Below, piece after piece: positions 1-9,569 of a DNA stretch of 64,000 nt (the first letter of the stretch is position 1; each line of letters opens with the position of its first letter). Source of the DNA: Bacteroidia bacterium (GTDB lineage: Bacteria; Bacteroidota; Bacteroidia; Palsa-965); the NCBI GenBank assembly GCA_025454955.1, contig JALONL010000012.1, forward strand, positions 224,298 through 288,297, read 5' to 3'. The notes beneath the pieces are model-generated. The model had not been told where the DNA came from. It searched no databases and saw only the letters and a program-made list of their open reading frames with translations. The translations under genes and the position numbers were made by a program.

Positions 1-324
1 CAATTCCTTCGCCAATATCCGGTGAAGCATTTTCCGGTTTCTTTTTGTGGTGATTTTTGGCGGTTATTTTTTCAATTTTATTGAAATAAAAAAATAGATT
101 GCACTTGCTTTTTTACCTGCTCAGGTTTTCACCCGGTTTGTCAAAAGCATTTTATCAGAAAAATCCAGTTGCCTTTTTTGCTGTTTAGTTGAGATACGTT
201 ATGAAAAAAACAAACGAAGATTAAAAAGACAAACCCGGCAATTCAACTACACTAAACATTTAGCCCTTTTGTTTGCAAGGCTTTTAAAATGCGGTCTTCA
301 TTAAAAAAAGTGTTCCGGTTTTTT

Positions 325-344
325 AATGTGTGATCTCACACATT
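325..344. promoter_or_regulatory. 9-bp-arm dyad, possible regulator site
   Basis: AATGTGTGA and TCACACATT flank a 2-bp centre. Read another way it is TGTGT-N6-ACACA, the spacing used by Crp/Fnr-family dimers. It lies about 35-55 bp upstream of the -7 box at 380-387, a position typical for an activator. That it binds a Crp-like protein is inference. Confidence 0.4.
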
Positions 345-379
345 CGCTGTTTTGGAATATATAAAAGTGGTGTTGTCTT

Positions 380-387
380 TAATTTTG
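380..387 (+). promoter_or_regulatory. -7 promoter box (TAATTTTG)
   Basis: An exact match to the Bacteroidota housekeeping -7 consensus TAnnTTTG, 25 bp before the ATG at 413. No well-spaced TTG-type -33 box is seen; the nearest TTTG is at 351-354, too far upstream. This would fit a promoter that depends on an activator at the 325-344 dyad. Confidence 0.5.
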
Positions 388-412
388 CACAGCATCAAAA
401 AGTGTAACTGAT

Positions 413-3400
413 ATGTTAAAGAGAATAGCCTCAATCCTGTTTTTCCTGCTGATTGCCTCTTCGGTAAGTGCCCAGATCTATACCATGAGCACTACCACTG
501 TAACCACCTGCAGCGGCACGTTCTACGACTCGGGCGGAGCAGCAGGAAATTATAATAACAGTGAAGACATTACGATGACAATTACATCTGGTAATGGTAA
601 TCGAATCAGTGTAACATTTACACAATTTGCACTCGCTTCCAATGATTTACTTCGGATTTTCGATGGCGCCACTTCATCTCATCCCCGCATTGGTATCTAT
701 AATTCAATATCACCCGGTACTATTGTTTCTACAGGTACATCACTCACATTCAGGTTTACTTCAAACTCAAGCACAAGTTGGCTGGGTTGGACAGCTACAA
801 TTTCCTGTGGCGGGCCTGCGCTTCCCTCCTACACGTTGAGTAATGGTACAATAACCGGATGTGCCGGAGTATTTTATGATGACAGCGGTCCTACAGGAGT
901 ATATGGAGTAAACGTTAATCTTGTTCAAACATTTTGCTCCGGAACCACAGACCGTTTGAAGTTTACATTCAATAACGATCCGCTTGCAACTGACTTCATG
1001 CCTTTCGACACATTGTTTGTATATGATGGCGCAACAACATCGGCTCCAATGCTGGCGGCATTTACAGAAAATTCGTTTTTGGAAGATATTATCAGTTCAG
1101 GCACATGCATTACTTTCCGGTTTAAAACAGATGCCACCAGCAGTTCGATAGGCTGGGCAGCCGAATTTCAATGTGTCACCACACCCCCGCCGTCGCAACC
1201 CGTATTTAATATGAGTGGAGGGGTACGAAATGTATGCAACGCGTTATTCTATGACTCGGGAGGAAGTACGGGTAACTACAGTATTAATTCCAGTCTCACT
1301 CAAGCATTTACTTCATATAACGGAGCCCGGATTACTGCTGCATTTACTCAGTTCGTAGTTAGTATAAATGCCATATTAAACATTTACGACGGTCCGAATA
1401 ACACTTATCCGCTTATTGGTTCATACAATACAAACAGCCCGGGATCAATTACATCTACCGGTAATTCACTTACGTTCGAATTTTTCTCTAATTCAAGTAT
1501 TACTATCTCTGGCTGGGAAGCTTTAATTACCTGTGGAGGTCCTGTGATACCTGTTTACAATATGTCGGGCGGAACAGTAACTGCATGCACAGGAATGTTC
1601 TATGATAGCGGTGGCGGTGGCGGAAATTATCTCAACAGCCAGAATCTAACACAAACATTTTGTTCGGGAAGTACGGATTTGTTGCAGTTTACTTTCAATA
1701 ATAACTCACAGGCTAATGCTTACAGTACCGGAGATACATTATTTGTATATGACGGCCCCACCACATCATCGCCAATTTTAGCCGCTTTTACAGCAGGTTC
1801 GTTTATGGAAAATATTACCAGTTCGAACTCTTGTCTGACATTCAGATTTGTATCCAATGCATCGGGAAACAGCCGTGGCTGGGCGGGACAGTTCCAGTGT
1901 GTTACCACACCTGCTCCCTCACCACAAATTATTAATATGAGTACAGGTATTCGCTATACATGTAATGCATTGTTCTATGATGATGGAGGAAGTACCCAAT
2001 ACTATGGCGACAATTTGAATAATGTGCAAACTATTACCTCCCCAAATAATCAAAGGCTCTCCGCTGCATTCACTCAGTTTTCATTAGCAAACGACGACTG
2101 GCTAATAATATATGACGGCCCTACAACGCAGCATCCCAGAATTGGTATTTATTGGGGATTGAGTAATCCGGGAACAATTATCTCCACCGGATCTTCACTC
2201 ACATTCCAATTTGTTTCGAACTCATTTAGCAGTTCTACTGGCTGGGAAGCAAATATTACGTGTGCAGGGCCTGTGTTACAGATTTATAATATGAGTAATG
2301 GTACAGTAACAGCCTGCTCGGGTGCTTTTTATGACAATGGTGGCCCTGCTGCAAATTATACTGACAATCTCAATCTGACACAAACTTTCTGCTCAGGAAC
2401 TACCGACCGTATCAGGTTTACCTTCCTCAATGATCCGCAGGCCGTAACATACAGTTCAGGCGACACATTGTTTGTGTATGATGGTTCTACAGTATCTGCG
2501 CCAATGCTTGCAGCCTATACAACCGGCTCATTTATGGAAGACATCACCAGTTCTGGCACCTGTTTAACTTTCCGGTTTAGTTCAAATACTCTGGGAAATA
2601 ACCGGGGATGGGCAGGACAGTTTCAGTGTGTAACAACACCAGCTCCCTTACCACAGGTATTTAACATGAGTACGGGCATTCGTAATGTATGCAATGCCTT
2701 GTTCTATGACAATGGCGGCAGTACGGCAAATGCCCTTAGCAGTTCAAATCTTGTACAAACCTTTACATCGTACAATGGTGAACGACTTTCCGCTGTGTTC
2801 ACGCAATTCCTTCTGCTGAACACAAGTGCGGAACTCCGAATTTATGACGGCCCCACAACGGCACATCCGCGAATTGGCACCTATATTTCCAATAGCCCTG
2901 GAACAATTATTTCATCAGGCAGTTCGCTAACGTTCGAATATTTGTCAAACTCCAATATTGCCGGTTGGGGATGGGCTGCAAACATTACCTGTGCGGGCCC
3001 AGTGCTGCCTGTATATACCACAAGCAGCGGTATAGTAACCACATGCGGCGGTGTATTTTATGATAACGGTGGGGCAACGGGCAGCTATCCGAATAACGAT
3101 AATTCAGCCACAACATTTACATCAGCCAGCGGCCAATACTTGAAATTTGATTTCAACCCAAATCATTTTAATATTGCACCCGGCGACTCGTTGTTTGTTT
3201 ATGATGGCCCATCTACCTTATCACCATTATTTGCAATATTGACGGGCAATATATCACCTGGATCGATAACATCAAACACAAGCAGTCTTACTTTTCGCTT
3301 TGTAAGTAATGCCACCTCAGTCAATATTGGCTGGCAGGCAATTCTTTCGTGTGTAAGTCAGCCCGATACCAATCCGCAAATTACAATGTACAGTGGCATA

Positions 3401-4630
3401 CGATATACCTGTGGTGGTACATTTTATGATACTGGCGGCCCCAACGCCAACTATAATGACAATGAAAATCGCATTATGTCATTTTATTCGAATAGTGGTT
3501 GTGGCATCCGGTTTACCTTCAACAGTGTTTCACTTTCCACCAGCGATGCCCTCACTGTATTTGATGGCCCCAACACAAGTGCTCCTGTGCTGGCAACAAT
3601 TACGTGGAACAATATCCCGGGGCCACTACAATCAACAGGAAATGTGCTCACGTTCCGCCTGATTTCCAACTCTAGTAATAATTCATCAGGCTGGAGTGCC
3701 AACATTTCGTGCCCAAACCAGCCGTTGGCCACCATTTCAGCAAACGGGCCGCTAAGCTTCTGCCCGGGCGGAAACGTAACACTTACTGCCGCACCCAACA
3801 GCACCTACCTCTGGAGCAACGGAGCTACCACGCAAAGCATTACCGCAAGCACAACTGGTTCGTACTGGGTAACTGTTACCAATGTAAACAACTGCACCGC
3901 TACTTCAAATATTATCAATGTAAATGCCAATGCCAGCATTACAGGCAGTGTTGTGGCCAACGGCCCGCTCACTTTCTGTCAGGGCAGTTCGGTAACCCTT
4001 ACGGCCGGCGGAGGAAGCAGTTATGTGTGGAGCAACAGCGCCACAGGCAGCATGCTTAACGTTACACAATCGGGCAACTACTATGCGGTGGTGAGCAGCG
4101 GTACGTGTGTGGACACTACCTCAGTTATCGCGGTTACGGTTAATCCGCTGCCGGTGGTTACGCTTACACTCATGCAGGACAGTTTCTGCACCAACCAGCC
4201 TTCGCCCTCGACACTGAGCGGTGGTTCGCCTGCGGGTGGTGTGTGGAGCGGGCCGGGAGTGAGCGGCAACCTGTTTACGCCTTCGGTGGCAGGGCCGGGT
4301 TTCCATTCTGTTGTGTACACCTATACCGATACCAATTCGTGCAGCAACTCGGCCAGTGAAGTGGTTTATGTGGACATTTGCAACGATGTAACTGAAATTC
4401 AAAACAATATATTCAGCGCATATCCCAATCCGGCAACACAGCTCGTAACCATCAACCTCGGCTCGGAAAATCAGGTAACCATGATTGAGCTTTACGATAT
4501 GACAGGGCGGTTAATTCAGAGTGAGGCTGTAAACAATCGTGGTCAGATACAACTTTCGCTGAACGGATTGGAAAGTGGCATATATGTTGTGCGTGCAGGC
4601 AGCAAACAGGTTAAACTTATAAAAGAGTAA
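413..4630 (+). CDS. T9SS-sorted surface protein with nine CUB-like repeats
   Basis: A 1405-residue secreted protein, probably a cell-surface adhesin or binding protein. It has a Sec signal peptide (1-20, ending SAQ), then nine CUB-like repeats of about 120 residues (23-1100). Each repeat holds a Cys near its start, FYD.GG, a D.L.(V/I)YDGP strand and a closing GW.A.I.C. Three Ig/PKD-like modules with 'YLWSNG' and 'GVWSGPG' follow (1100-1325), then a T9SS type A sorting domain starting at 'AYPNPA' (about 1335). The CUB repeats alternate between two types, so the real unit is a pair of about 240 residues. The next gene is a close paralogue. CUB domains bind protein or carbohydrate in other systems; the ligand here is unknown. 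Confidence 0.85.
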   Translation: MLKRIASILFFLLIASSVSAQIYTMSTTTVTTCSGTFYDSGGAAGNYNNSEDITMTITSGNGNRISVTFTQFALASNDLLRIFDGATSSHPRIGIYNSISPGTIVSTGTSLTFRFTSNSSTSWLGWTATISCGGPALPSYTLSNGTITGCAGVFYDDSGPTGVYGVNVNLVQTFCSGTTDRLKFTFNNDPLATDFMPFDTLFVYDGATTSAPMLAAFTENSFLEDIISSGTCITFRFKTDATSSSIGWAAEFQCVTTPPPSQPVFNMSGGVRNVCNALFYDSGGSTGNYSINSSLTQAFTSYNGARITAAFTQFVVSINAILNIYDGPNNTYPLIGSYNTNSPGSITSTGNSLTFEFFSNSSITISGWEALITCGGPVIPVYNMSGGTVTACTGMFYDSGGGGGNYLNSQNLTQTFCSGSTDLLQFTFNNNSQANAYSTGDTLFVYDGPTTSSPILAAFTAGSFMENITSSNSCLTFRFVSNASGNSRGWAGQFQCVTTPAPSPQIINMSTGIRYTCNALFYDDGGSTQYYGDNLNNVQTITSPNNQRLSAAFTQFSLANDDWLIIYDGPTTQHPRIGIYWGLSNPGTIISTGSSLTFQFVSNSFSSSTGWEANITCAGPVLQIYNMSNGTVTACSGAFYDNGGPAANYTDNLNLTQTFCSGTTDRIRFTFLNDPQAVTYSSGDTLFVYDGSTVSAPMLAAYTTGSFMEDITSSGTCLTFRFSSNTLGNNRGWAGQFQCVTTPAPLPQVFNMSTGIRNVCNALFYDNGGSTANALSSSNLVQTFTSYNGERLSAVFTQFLLLNTSAELRIYDGPTTAHPRIGTYISNSPGTIISSGSSLTFEYLSNSNIAGWGWAANITCAGPVLPVYTTSSGIVTTCGGVFYDNGGATGSYPNNDNSATTFTSASGQYLKFDFNPNHFNIAPGDSLFVYDGPSTLSPLFAILTGNISPGSITSNTSSLTFRFVSNATSVNIGWQAILSCVSQPDTNPQITMYSGIRYTCGGTFYDTGGPNANYNDNENRIMSFYSNSGCGIRFTFNSVSLSTSDALTVFDGPNTSAPVLATITWNNIPGPLQSTGNVLTFRLISNSSNNSSGWSANISCPNQPLATISANGPLSFCPGGNVTLTAAPNSTYLWSNGATTQSITASTTGSYWVTVTNVNNCTATSNIINVNANASITGSVVANGPLTFCQGSSVTLTAGGGSSYVWSNSATGSMLNVTQSGNYYAVVSSGTCVDTTSVIAVTVNPLPVVTLTLMQDSFCTNQPSPSTLSGGSPAGGVWSGPGVSGNLFTPSVAGPGFHSVVYTYTDTNSCSNSASEVVYVDICNDVTEIQNNIFSAYPNPATQLVTINLGSENQVTMIELYDMTGRLIQSEAVNNRGQIQLSLNGLESGIYVVRAGSKQVKLIKE

Positions 4631-4635
4631 AATAC

Positions 4636-4681
4636 ATACTGTCAGCACAATTCCAGTTCACCCTGCTTGTGCTGACAGTAT
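4636..4681 (+). terminator. Long hairpin after the first CUB gene
   Basis: Fifteen-bp perfect arms (ATACTGTCAGCACAA and its complement) surround a 16-nt loop, starting 5 nt after the stop codon at 4630. There is no clear U-run after the stem, so it may be a processing or stabilising structure rather than a simple intrinsic terminator. Confidence 0.6.
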
Positions 4682-4779
4682 AAAATACAGAATACATTAA
4701 CTCATTTAAATAATTTCGTGAATTAACAAATCCGGCATACGAGTTGTATTCCCGAGGCTTAAAAACTATCTTTAAAATT

Positions 4780-5802
4780 ATGAGCAGAATAATTACACTT
4801 CTGAGTTTACTCATGTTTGTTACAACCTCATTGGTTTCGCAAACTTACAACATGAGCACAACCACAGTAACCACCTGCAGCGGCACGTTCTACGACTCGG
4901 GCGGAGCAGCCGGGAATTATGGGAACAATGAAAATTTTACCATGACGTTTACCTCCGGCAATGGTAACCGGCTGAGTTTTAATTTTTCGGCCATGAATAT
5001 TTCGGGCGGCGATGTGCTGAGTGTGTATGACGGGCCTACCGCATCGCACCCTTTTATGGGTTCGTATGCAAGCATCAGTCCGGGCATAATTACCTCAACC
5101 GGCACCTCGCTCACTTTCGTTTTCACTTCAACCTCAAGCGCCAACAGTTCGGGCTGGGCGGCTACAATCAGTTGCACCACACCTGCGCTCACGGCCTATT
5201 CCATGAGCAACGGAACAGTTACTGCCTGCAGCGGTGCGTTTTACGACAACGGTGGCCCGGCGGCCAACTATTCCGATAACCAGAACATCACTCAAACATT
5301 CTGCTCGGGCACTACCGACCGGTTGCAGTTTAGTTTCATCAATACTTTTTTTGCCAACGTGCTTTCTGTGGGCGACAGTTTGTTTATATATGACGGAAAC
5401 AACACAGCCGCACCTCCGCTGGCCATTCTGGTAAACGGTTCTTTCTTTGAAACATACACCAGCAGCGGAACCTGCATTACCTTCCGTTTCAAGTCGAACG
5501 CCACGGGCAACAATACCGGCTGGGCCGGGCAGTTTACCTGTGTTACATCGGCACCCGCGCAGCAGGTGTTTAACATGAGCACCGGTGTGCGCTATGTGTG
5601 CAATGCTTTATTTTACGATAACGGCGGCCCCACCAACAGCTATTCCAACAACCTCAACATTACCCAAACATTTACCTCCTACAACGGCGAAAGGCTTACC
5701 GCAAACTTTAGTTCAATGACTATGGCCGGCGGCGATTTCTTTATCCGGGCTGGGATGCCACCATTACCTGCGCCGGGCCTGTGCTGCCAGTGTACAACAT
5801 GA
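4780..5802 (+). pseudogene. CUB-repeat surface protein, 5' fragment (frameshifted)
   Basis: This is the N-terminal part of a second CUB-repeat protein, paralogous to its upstream neighbour. The start is set at ATG 4780 because a normal signal peptide (MSRIITLL...VSQ) begins there; an upstream TTG at 4744 in the same frame is unlikely. It encodes two full CUB-like repeats and most of a third. After the residues MAGGDFF (about 5742) the reading frame is lost and ends in 20 nonsense residues. The repeat continues in another frame in the following ORF. By comparison with the intact 717-bp units downstream, about 127 bp is missing here. This is either a real inactivating deletion or an assembly collapse in the repeats. 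Confidence 0.75.
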
Positions 5803-8800
5803 GCAGCGGCACGGTTACCGCCTGCAGCGGTGTGTTTTTCGATAACGGCGGTGCGGCAGCCAACTACACCGATAACCAAAACATTACACAAACCTTCTGC
5901 TCGGGTACAAGCGACCGAATCCAGTTCAGCTTTAACAACCTGGCCACTGGTCTTACCGTGGGCGATACGCTTTTTGTGCATGACGGAAACAGCACTGCGG
6001 CTCCCCCGCTGGCCATTCTGGTAAACGGTTCGTTCTTCGAAACCTTTACCAGCAGCGGAACCTGTCTCACCTTCCGTTTCAAATCGAATGCATCGGGCAA
6101 CAGCATAGGCTGGGCCGGACAGTTTACCTGCGTTCCATCAACGCCTGCACAACAGGTGTTTAACATGAGCACCGGTGTACGCTATGTGTGCAATGCTTTA
6201 TTTTATGACAACGGCGGCCCCAGCAACAACTACTCCAACAACCTCAACATTACCCAAACATTTACCTCCTACAACGGCGAAAGGCTTACCGCAAACTTTA
6301 GTTCAATGACTATGGCCGGCGGCGATTTCTTTTCGCTTACGTTTGTGTGTTTCACCACCACAAGTGCCACCGATCCGGGCTGGTCGGCCACCATTACCTG
6401 CGCCGGGCCGGTGCTGCCGGTTTACAATATAAGCAGCGGCACGGTTACCGCCTGCAGCGGTGCGTTCTACGACAACGGCGGTGCAGGTGCAAACTACACC
6501 GATAACCAAAACATTACACAAACCTTCTGCTCGGGCACAAGCGATCACATTCAGTTCAGCTTTAACAACCTGGCCACAGGTCTTTCGGTGGGCGATACGC
6601 TTTTTGTGTATGACGGAAACAGCACTGCGGCTCCCCCGCTGGCCATTCTGGTAAACGGTTCGTTCATCGAAACCTTTACCAGCAGCGGAACCTGTCTTAC
6701 CTTCCGTTTCAAATCGAACGCATCCGGCAACAGCATAGGCTGGGCGGGGCAATTTACCTGCGTAACCAGTATTCCTTCTCCCGCGCTGTTTAATTTGAGC
6801 ACAGGTGTGCGCTACGTGTGCAATGCCGTGTTCTACGACAACGGCGGCCCCAATAACAACTATTCCAACAACCTCAACAATACCCAAACATTTACCTCCT
6901 ACAACGGTACAAGGCTTACCGCAAACTTTGGGTCAATGACTATGGCCGGCGGTGATTTCCTTGCTATTTACGACGGACCTTCCACCGCCTACCCGCTTAT
7001 CGGAACCTACGCTACCACCAGTCCGGGCATCATTACCTCATCCGGCTCATCGCTTACGTTTTATTGTTTCAGCACCACAAGCTCCACCGATCCGGGCTGG
7101 GATGCCACCATTACCTGCGCCGGGCCGGTGCTGCCGGTTTACAATATAAGCAGCGGCACGGTTACAGCCTGCAGCGGTGCGTTCTACGACAACGGCGGTG
7201 CAGGTGCAAACTACACCGACAACCAAAACATTACCCAAACCTTCTGCTCGGGCACAAGCGATAATATCCAGTTCAGCTTTAACAACCTGGCCACAGGACT
7301 TACAGCAGGCGATACGCTTTTTGTGTATGACGGAAACAGCGTTGCGGCTCCCCCGCTGGCCATTCTCGTAAACGGTTCGTTCTTCGAAACCTTTACCAGC
7401 AGCGGCACCTGCCTCACCTTCCGTTTCAAATCGAACGCATCGGGCAACAGCATAGGCTGGGCGGGACAATTTACCTGCGTAACCAGTATTCCTTCTCCCG
7501 CGCTGTTTACTATGAGCACAGGTGTTCGTTACGTGTGCAATGCCGTGTTTTACGACAACGGCGGCCCGAACAACAACTATTCCAACAACCTCAACAATAC
7601 CCAAACATTCACCTCCTACAACGGCGAAAGGCTTACGGCAAACTTTGGGTCAATGAACATGTCAGGTGGCGATTTCATTAGTATTTACGACGGGCCTTCC
7701 ACTGCCTACCCGCTTATCGGATCCTACGCCACCACCAGTCCGGGCATCATTACCTCATCCGGCTCATCGCTTACGTTTTATTGTTTCAGCACCACAAGCT
7801 CCACCGCTCCGGGCTGGGATGCCACCATTACCTGTGCAGGGCCGGTGCTGCCGGTGTACAACATGAGCAGCGGCACGGTTACCACATGCAGCGGTGTGTT
7901 TTACGATAACGGCGGTGCAGACGGCAATTACCCGAACAACGAGAACCGCACCATGTCATTCACTTCGGCAAACGGCCAGTATCTGAAATTCGATTTCAAT
8001 CCGCTGCATTTCAACCTTGCTGCCGGCGATACGTTGTTTGTGTATGACGGACCTACTGTTGCATCGCCGCTTTTTGCTGCGTTTACAGGCAACACAGGTA
8101 CACCCGGATCAATTACATCAAACACCAGCAGTTTCACCTTCCGTTTTGTGAGCAATGCCACCACCAACAATGTAGGCTGGCAGGCATTCATCAGTTGCGT
8201 GGCACAGCCCGACACCAACCCGCAGATAAGCATGATGAGCGGCATCCGTGCCACCTGCGGAGGTACGTTCTACGACATTGGCGGCCCCAATGCCAACTAC
8301 CTGAACAACGAAAACCGGGTAATGTCGTTCTACTCGAACAGCGGCTGCGGCATACGGTTTACATTTACCACATTCAATCTTTCGGGTGGCGATATACTTT
8401 ATGTGTATGACGGCCCGAACACCACTTCGCCGCTCATTGCCACCCTCACCGGCTCCACACTTCCGGCTCCGGTACAGTCAACCGGCAATGTGCTTACGTT
8501 CCTCTTTACATCTACCACGAGTTCCAACTCGCTTGGATGGAGTGCCAACATTTCGTGCCCCAACCAGCCGCTGGCCACCATTACTGCGGGCGGGCCGCTG
8601 AGTTTCTGTCCGGGCGGAAACGTTGTACTTACAGCCGCGCCCAACAGCACTTACCTCTGGAGCAACGGAGCCACCACGCAAAGCATTACAGTGAGTAACT
8701 CGGGCTCGTACTGGGTAACGGTAACCAATGCCAACAACTGTACAGCCACATCAAACATTATTACCGTAAATGCCAATGCCAACATTACCGGCAACATTGT

Positions 8801-9476
8801 GGCCAACGGCCCGCTCACTTTCTGTCAGGGCGGTTCGGTAACGCTTACGGCAAGCGGCGGTAGCAGTTATGTGTGGAGCAACAGCGCCACAGGTAATACG
8901 CTTAACGTTACACAATCGGGCAACTACTTTGCGGTGGTGAGCAGCGGGGCGTGCGTGGATACCACTTCTATAATCGCGGTTACGGTTAATCCGCTGCCGG
9001 TGGTTACGCTTACACTCATGCAAGACAGTTTCTGCACCAACCAGCCTTCGCCCTCGACACTAAGCGGCGGTTCGCCTGCGGGTGGCGTGTGGAGCGGGCC
9101 GGGCGTGAGCGGCAACCAGTTTACGCCTTCGGTGGCCGGGCCGGGACTGCACAGCATTGTTTATACTTACACCGATGCCAATACGTGCAGCAATACAGCT
9201 TCGCAAACAGTGTTTGTGGATGTGTGTAACGAAGTGAGTGAAATAAGCAGCACGGCATTCGGCGTGTATCCCAATCCGGCGCATCAGCTTGTGACAGTGA
9301 ATCTGGGTGAGAATGCGGCGGTGGAGATTATCGAAATTTTCGATATGTCGGGGCGGTTGATTTTGAGTGAGCAGGTAAACAACCGCAGCCAGGTTCAGCT
9401 TTCGCTGAACGGGGTGGAGAACGGGGTTTACCTCATTCGCGCCGGAAATCATCTGGTGAAACTGGTAAAGGAATAA
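5781..9476 (+). CDS. CUB-repeat surface protein, 3' fragment with T9SS domain
   Basis: This is the continuation of the broken gene starting at 4780. The GTG at 5781 is only where the open frame begins; it lies inside a repeat and has no signal peptide, so the fragment alone could not be exported. It holds about eight CUB-like repeats arranged as A/B pairs with a 717-bp DNA period (unit starts at 5791, 6421, 7138 and 7855). Three Ig/PKD-like modules nearly identical to those of the upstream gene follow, then a T9SS sorting domain ('VYPNPAHQ', about residue 1160). The B repeat near 6330 lacks 29 residues, including the YDGP strand, by an in-frame 87-bp deletion. If the frameshift is artefactual, the full protein would be about 1,600 residues. 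Confidence 0.75.
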   Translation: MLPVYNMSSGTVTACSGVFFDNGGAAANYTDNQNITQTFCSGTSDRIQFSFNNLATGLTVGDTLFVHDGNSTAAPPLAILVNGSFFETFTSSGTCLTFRFKSNASGNSIGWAGQFTCVPSTPAQQVFNMSTGVRYVCNALFYDNGGPSNNYSNNLNITQTFTSYNGERLTANFSSMTMAGGDFFSLTFVCFTTTSATDPGWSATITCAGPVLPVYNISSGTVTACSGAFYDNGGAGANYTDNQNITQTFCSGTSDHIQFSFNNLATGLSVGDTLFVYDGNSTAAPPLAILVNGSFIETFTSSGTCLTFRFKSNASGNSIGWAGQFTCVTSIPSPALFNLSTGVRYVCNAVFYDNGGPNNNYSNNLNNTQTFTSYNGTRLTANFGSMTMAGGDFLAIYDGPSTAYPLIGTYATTSPGIITSSGSSLTFYCFSTTSSTDPGWDATITCAGPVLPVYNISSGTVTACSGAFYDNGGAGANYTDNQNITQTFCSGTSDNIQFSFNNLATGLTAGDTLFVYDGNSVAAPPLAILVNGSFFETFTSSGTCLTFRFKSNASGNSIGWAGQFTCVTSIPSPALFTMSTGVRYVCNAVFYDNGGPNNNYSNNLNNTQTFTSYNGERLTANFGSMNMSGGDFISIYDGPSTAYPLIGSYATTSPGIITSSGSSLTFYCFSTTSSTAPGWDATITCAGPVLPVYNMSSGTVTTCSGVFYDNGGADGNYPNNENRTMSFTSANGQYLKFDFNPLHFNLAAGDTLFVYDGPTVASPLFAAFTGNTGTPGSITSNTSSFTFRFVSNATTNNVGWQAFISCVAQPDTNPQISMMSGIRATCGGTFYDIGGPNANYLNNENRVMSFYSNSGCGIRFTFTTFNLSGGDILYVYDGPNTTSPLIATLTGSTLPAPVQSTGNVLTFLFTSTTSSNSLGWSANISCPNQPLATITAGGPLSFCPGGNVVLTAAPNSTYLWSNGATTQSITVSNSGSYWVTVTNANNCTATSNIITVNANANITGNIVANGPLTFCQGGSVTLTASGGSSYVWSNSATGNTLNVTQSGNYFAVVSSGACVDTTSIIAVTVNPLPVVTLTLMQDSFCTNQPSPSTLSGGSPAGGVWSGPGVSGNQFTPSVAGPGLHSIVYTYTDANTCSNTASQTVFVDVCNEVSEISSTAFGVYPNPAHQLVTVNLGENAAVEIIEIFDMSGRLILSEQVNNRSQVQLSLNGVENGVYLIRAGNHLVKLVKE
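5791..8571 (+). repeat. 717-bp higher-order tandem repeat within CUB gene
   Basis: Unit boundaries (the '(T/V)YN(M/I)SSGTV' codons) fall at 5791, 6421, 7138 and 7855. The spacings are 630, 717 and 717 bp, so the first unit is 87 bp short. Each unit encodes one A-type plus one B-type CUB repeat. Long stretches are identical between units, pointing to recent duplication or gene conversion. After about 7,900 the units become more diverged. Confidence 0.85.
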
Positions 9477-9492
9477 TCCACTGATAAACCAC

Positions 9493-9528
9493 AAAAAGCC
9501 GCACCTGCCACACGGGTGCGGCTTTTTT
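9493..9528 (+). terminator. Rho-independent terminator after the CUB locus
   Basis: Stem GCCGCACC / GGTGCGGC with a 9-nt loop, followed by six T on the plus strand and preceded by five A. It lies 16 nt after the stop at 9476 and closes the CUB transcription unit before the permease gene. Confidence 0.85.
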
Positions 9529-9558
9529 ATGCAGAATATCAGAAGCCGGAAAAGCCCT

Positions 9559-9566
9559 ATCTTTAA
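9559..9566 (+). promoter_or_regulatory. -7-like box (TATCTTTA) next to start codon
   Basis: One mismatch to TAnnTTTG, ending 3 nt before the ATG at 9570. If used, the transcript would begin at or next to the start codon and so be leaderless. Confidence 0.35.
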
Positions 9567-9569
9567 GCA

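Larger units (their letters stand above)
1..412. other. Intergenic region upstream of the first CUB-repeat gene
   Basis: I see no credible gene on either strand here. The stretch is AT-rich with homopolymer runs. Its two recognisable elements are a near-perfect dyad at 325-344 and a Bacteroidota-type -7 box at 380-387, both belonging to the promoter region of the gene starting at 413. The left edge may be the tail of an intergenic region whose gene lies outside the window. Confidence 0.6.

Noticed and set aside
5735..5802. Programmed ribosomal frameshift joining the two CUB fragments
   Set aside because: No slippery heptamer or downstream pseudoknot is visible, and about 127 bp of the repeat is missing at the junction. 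A deletion or assembly error explains it better.
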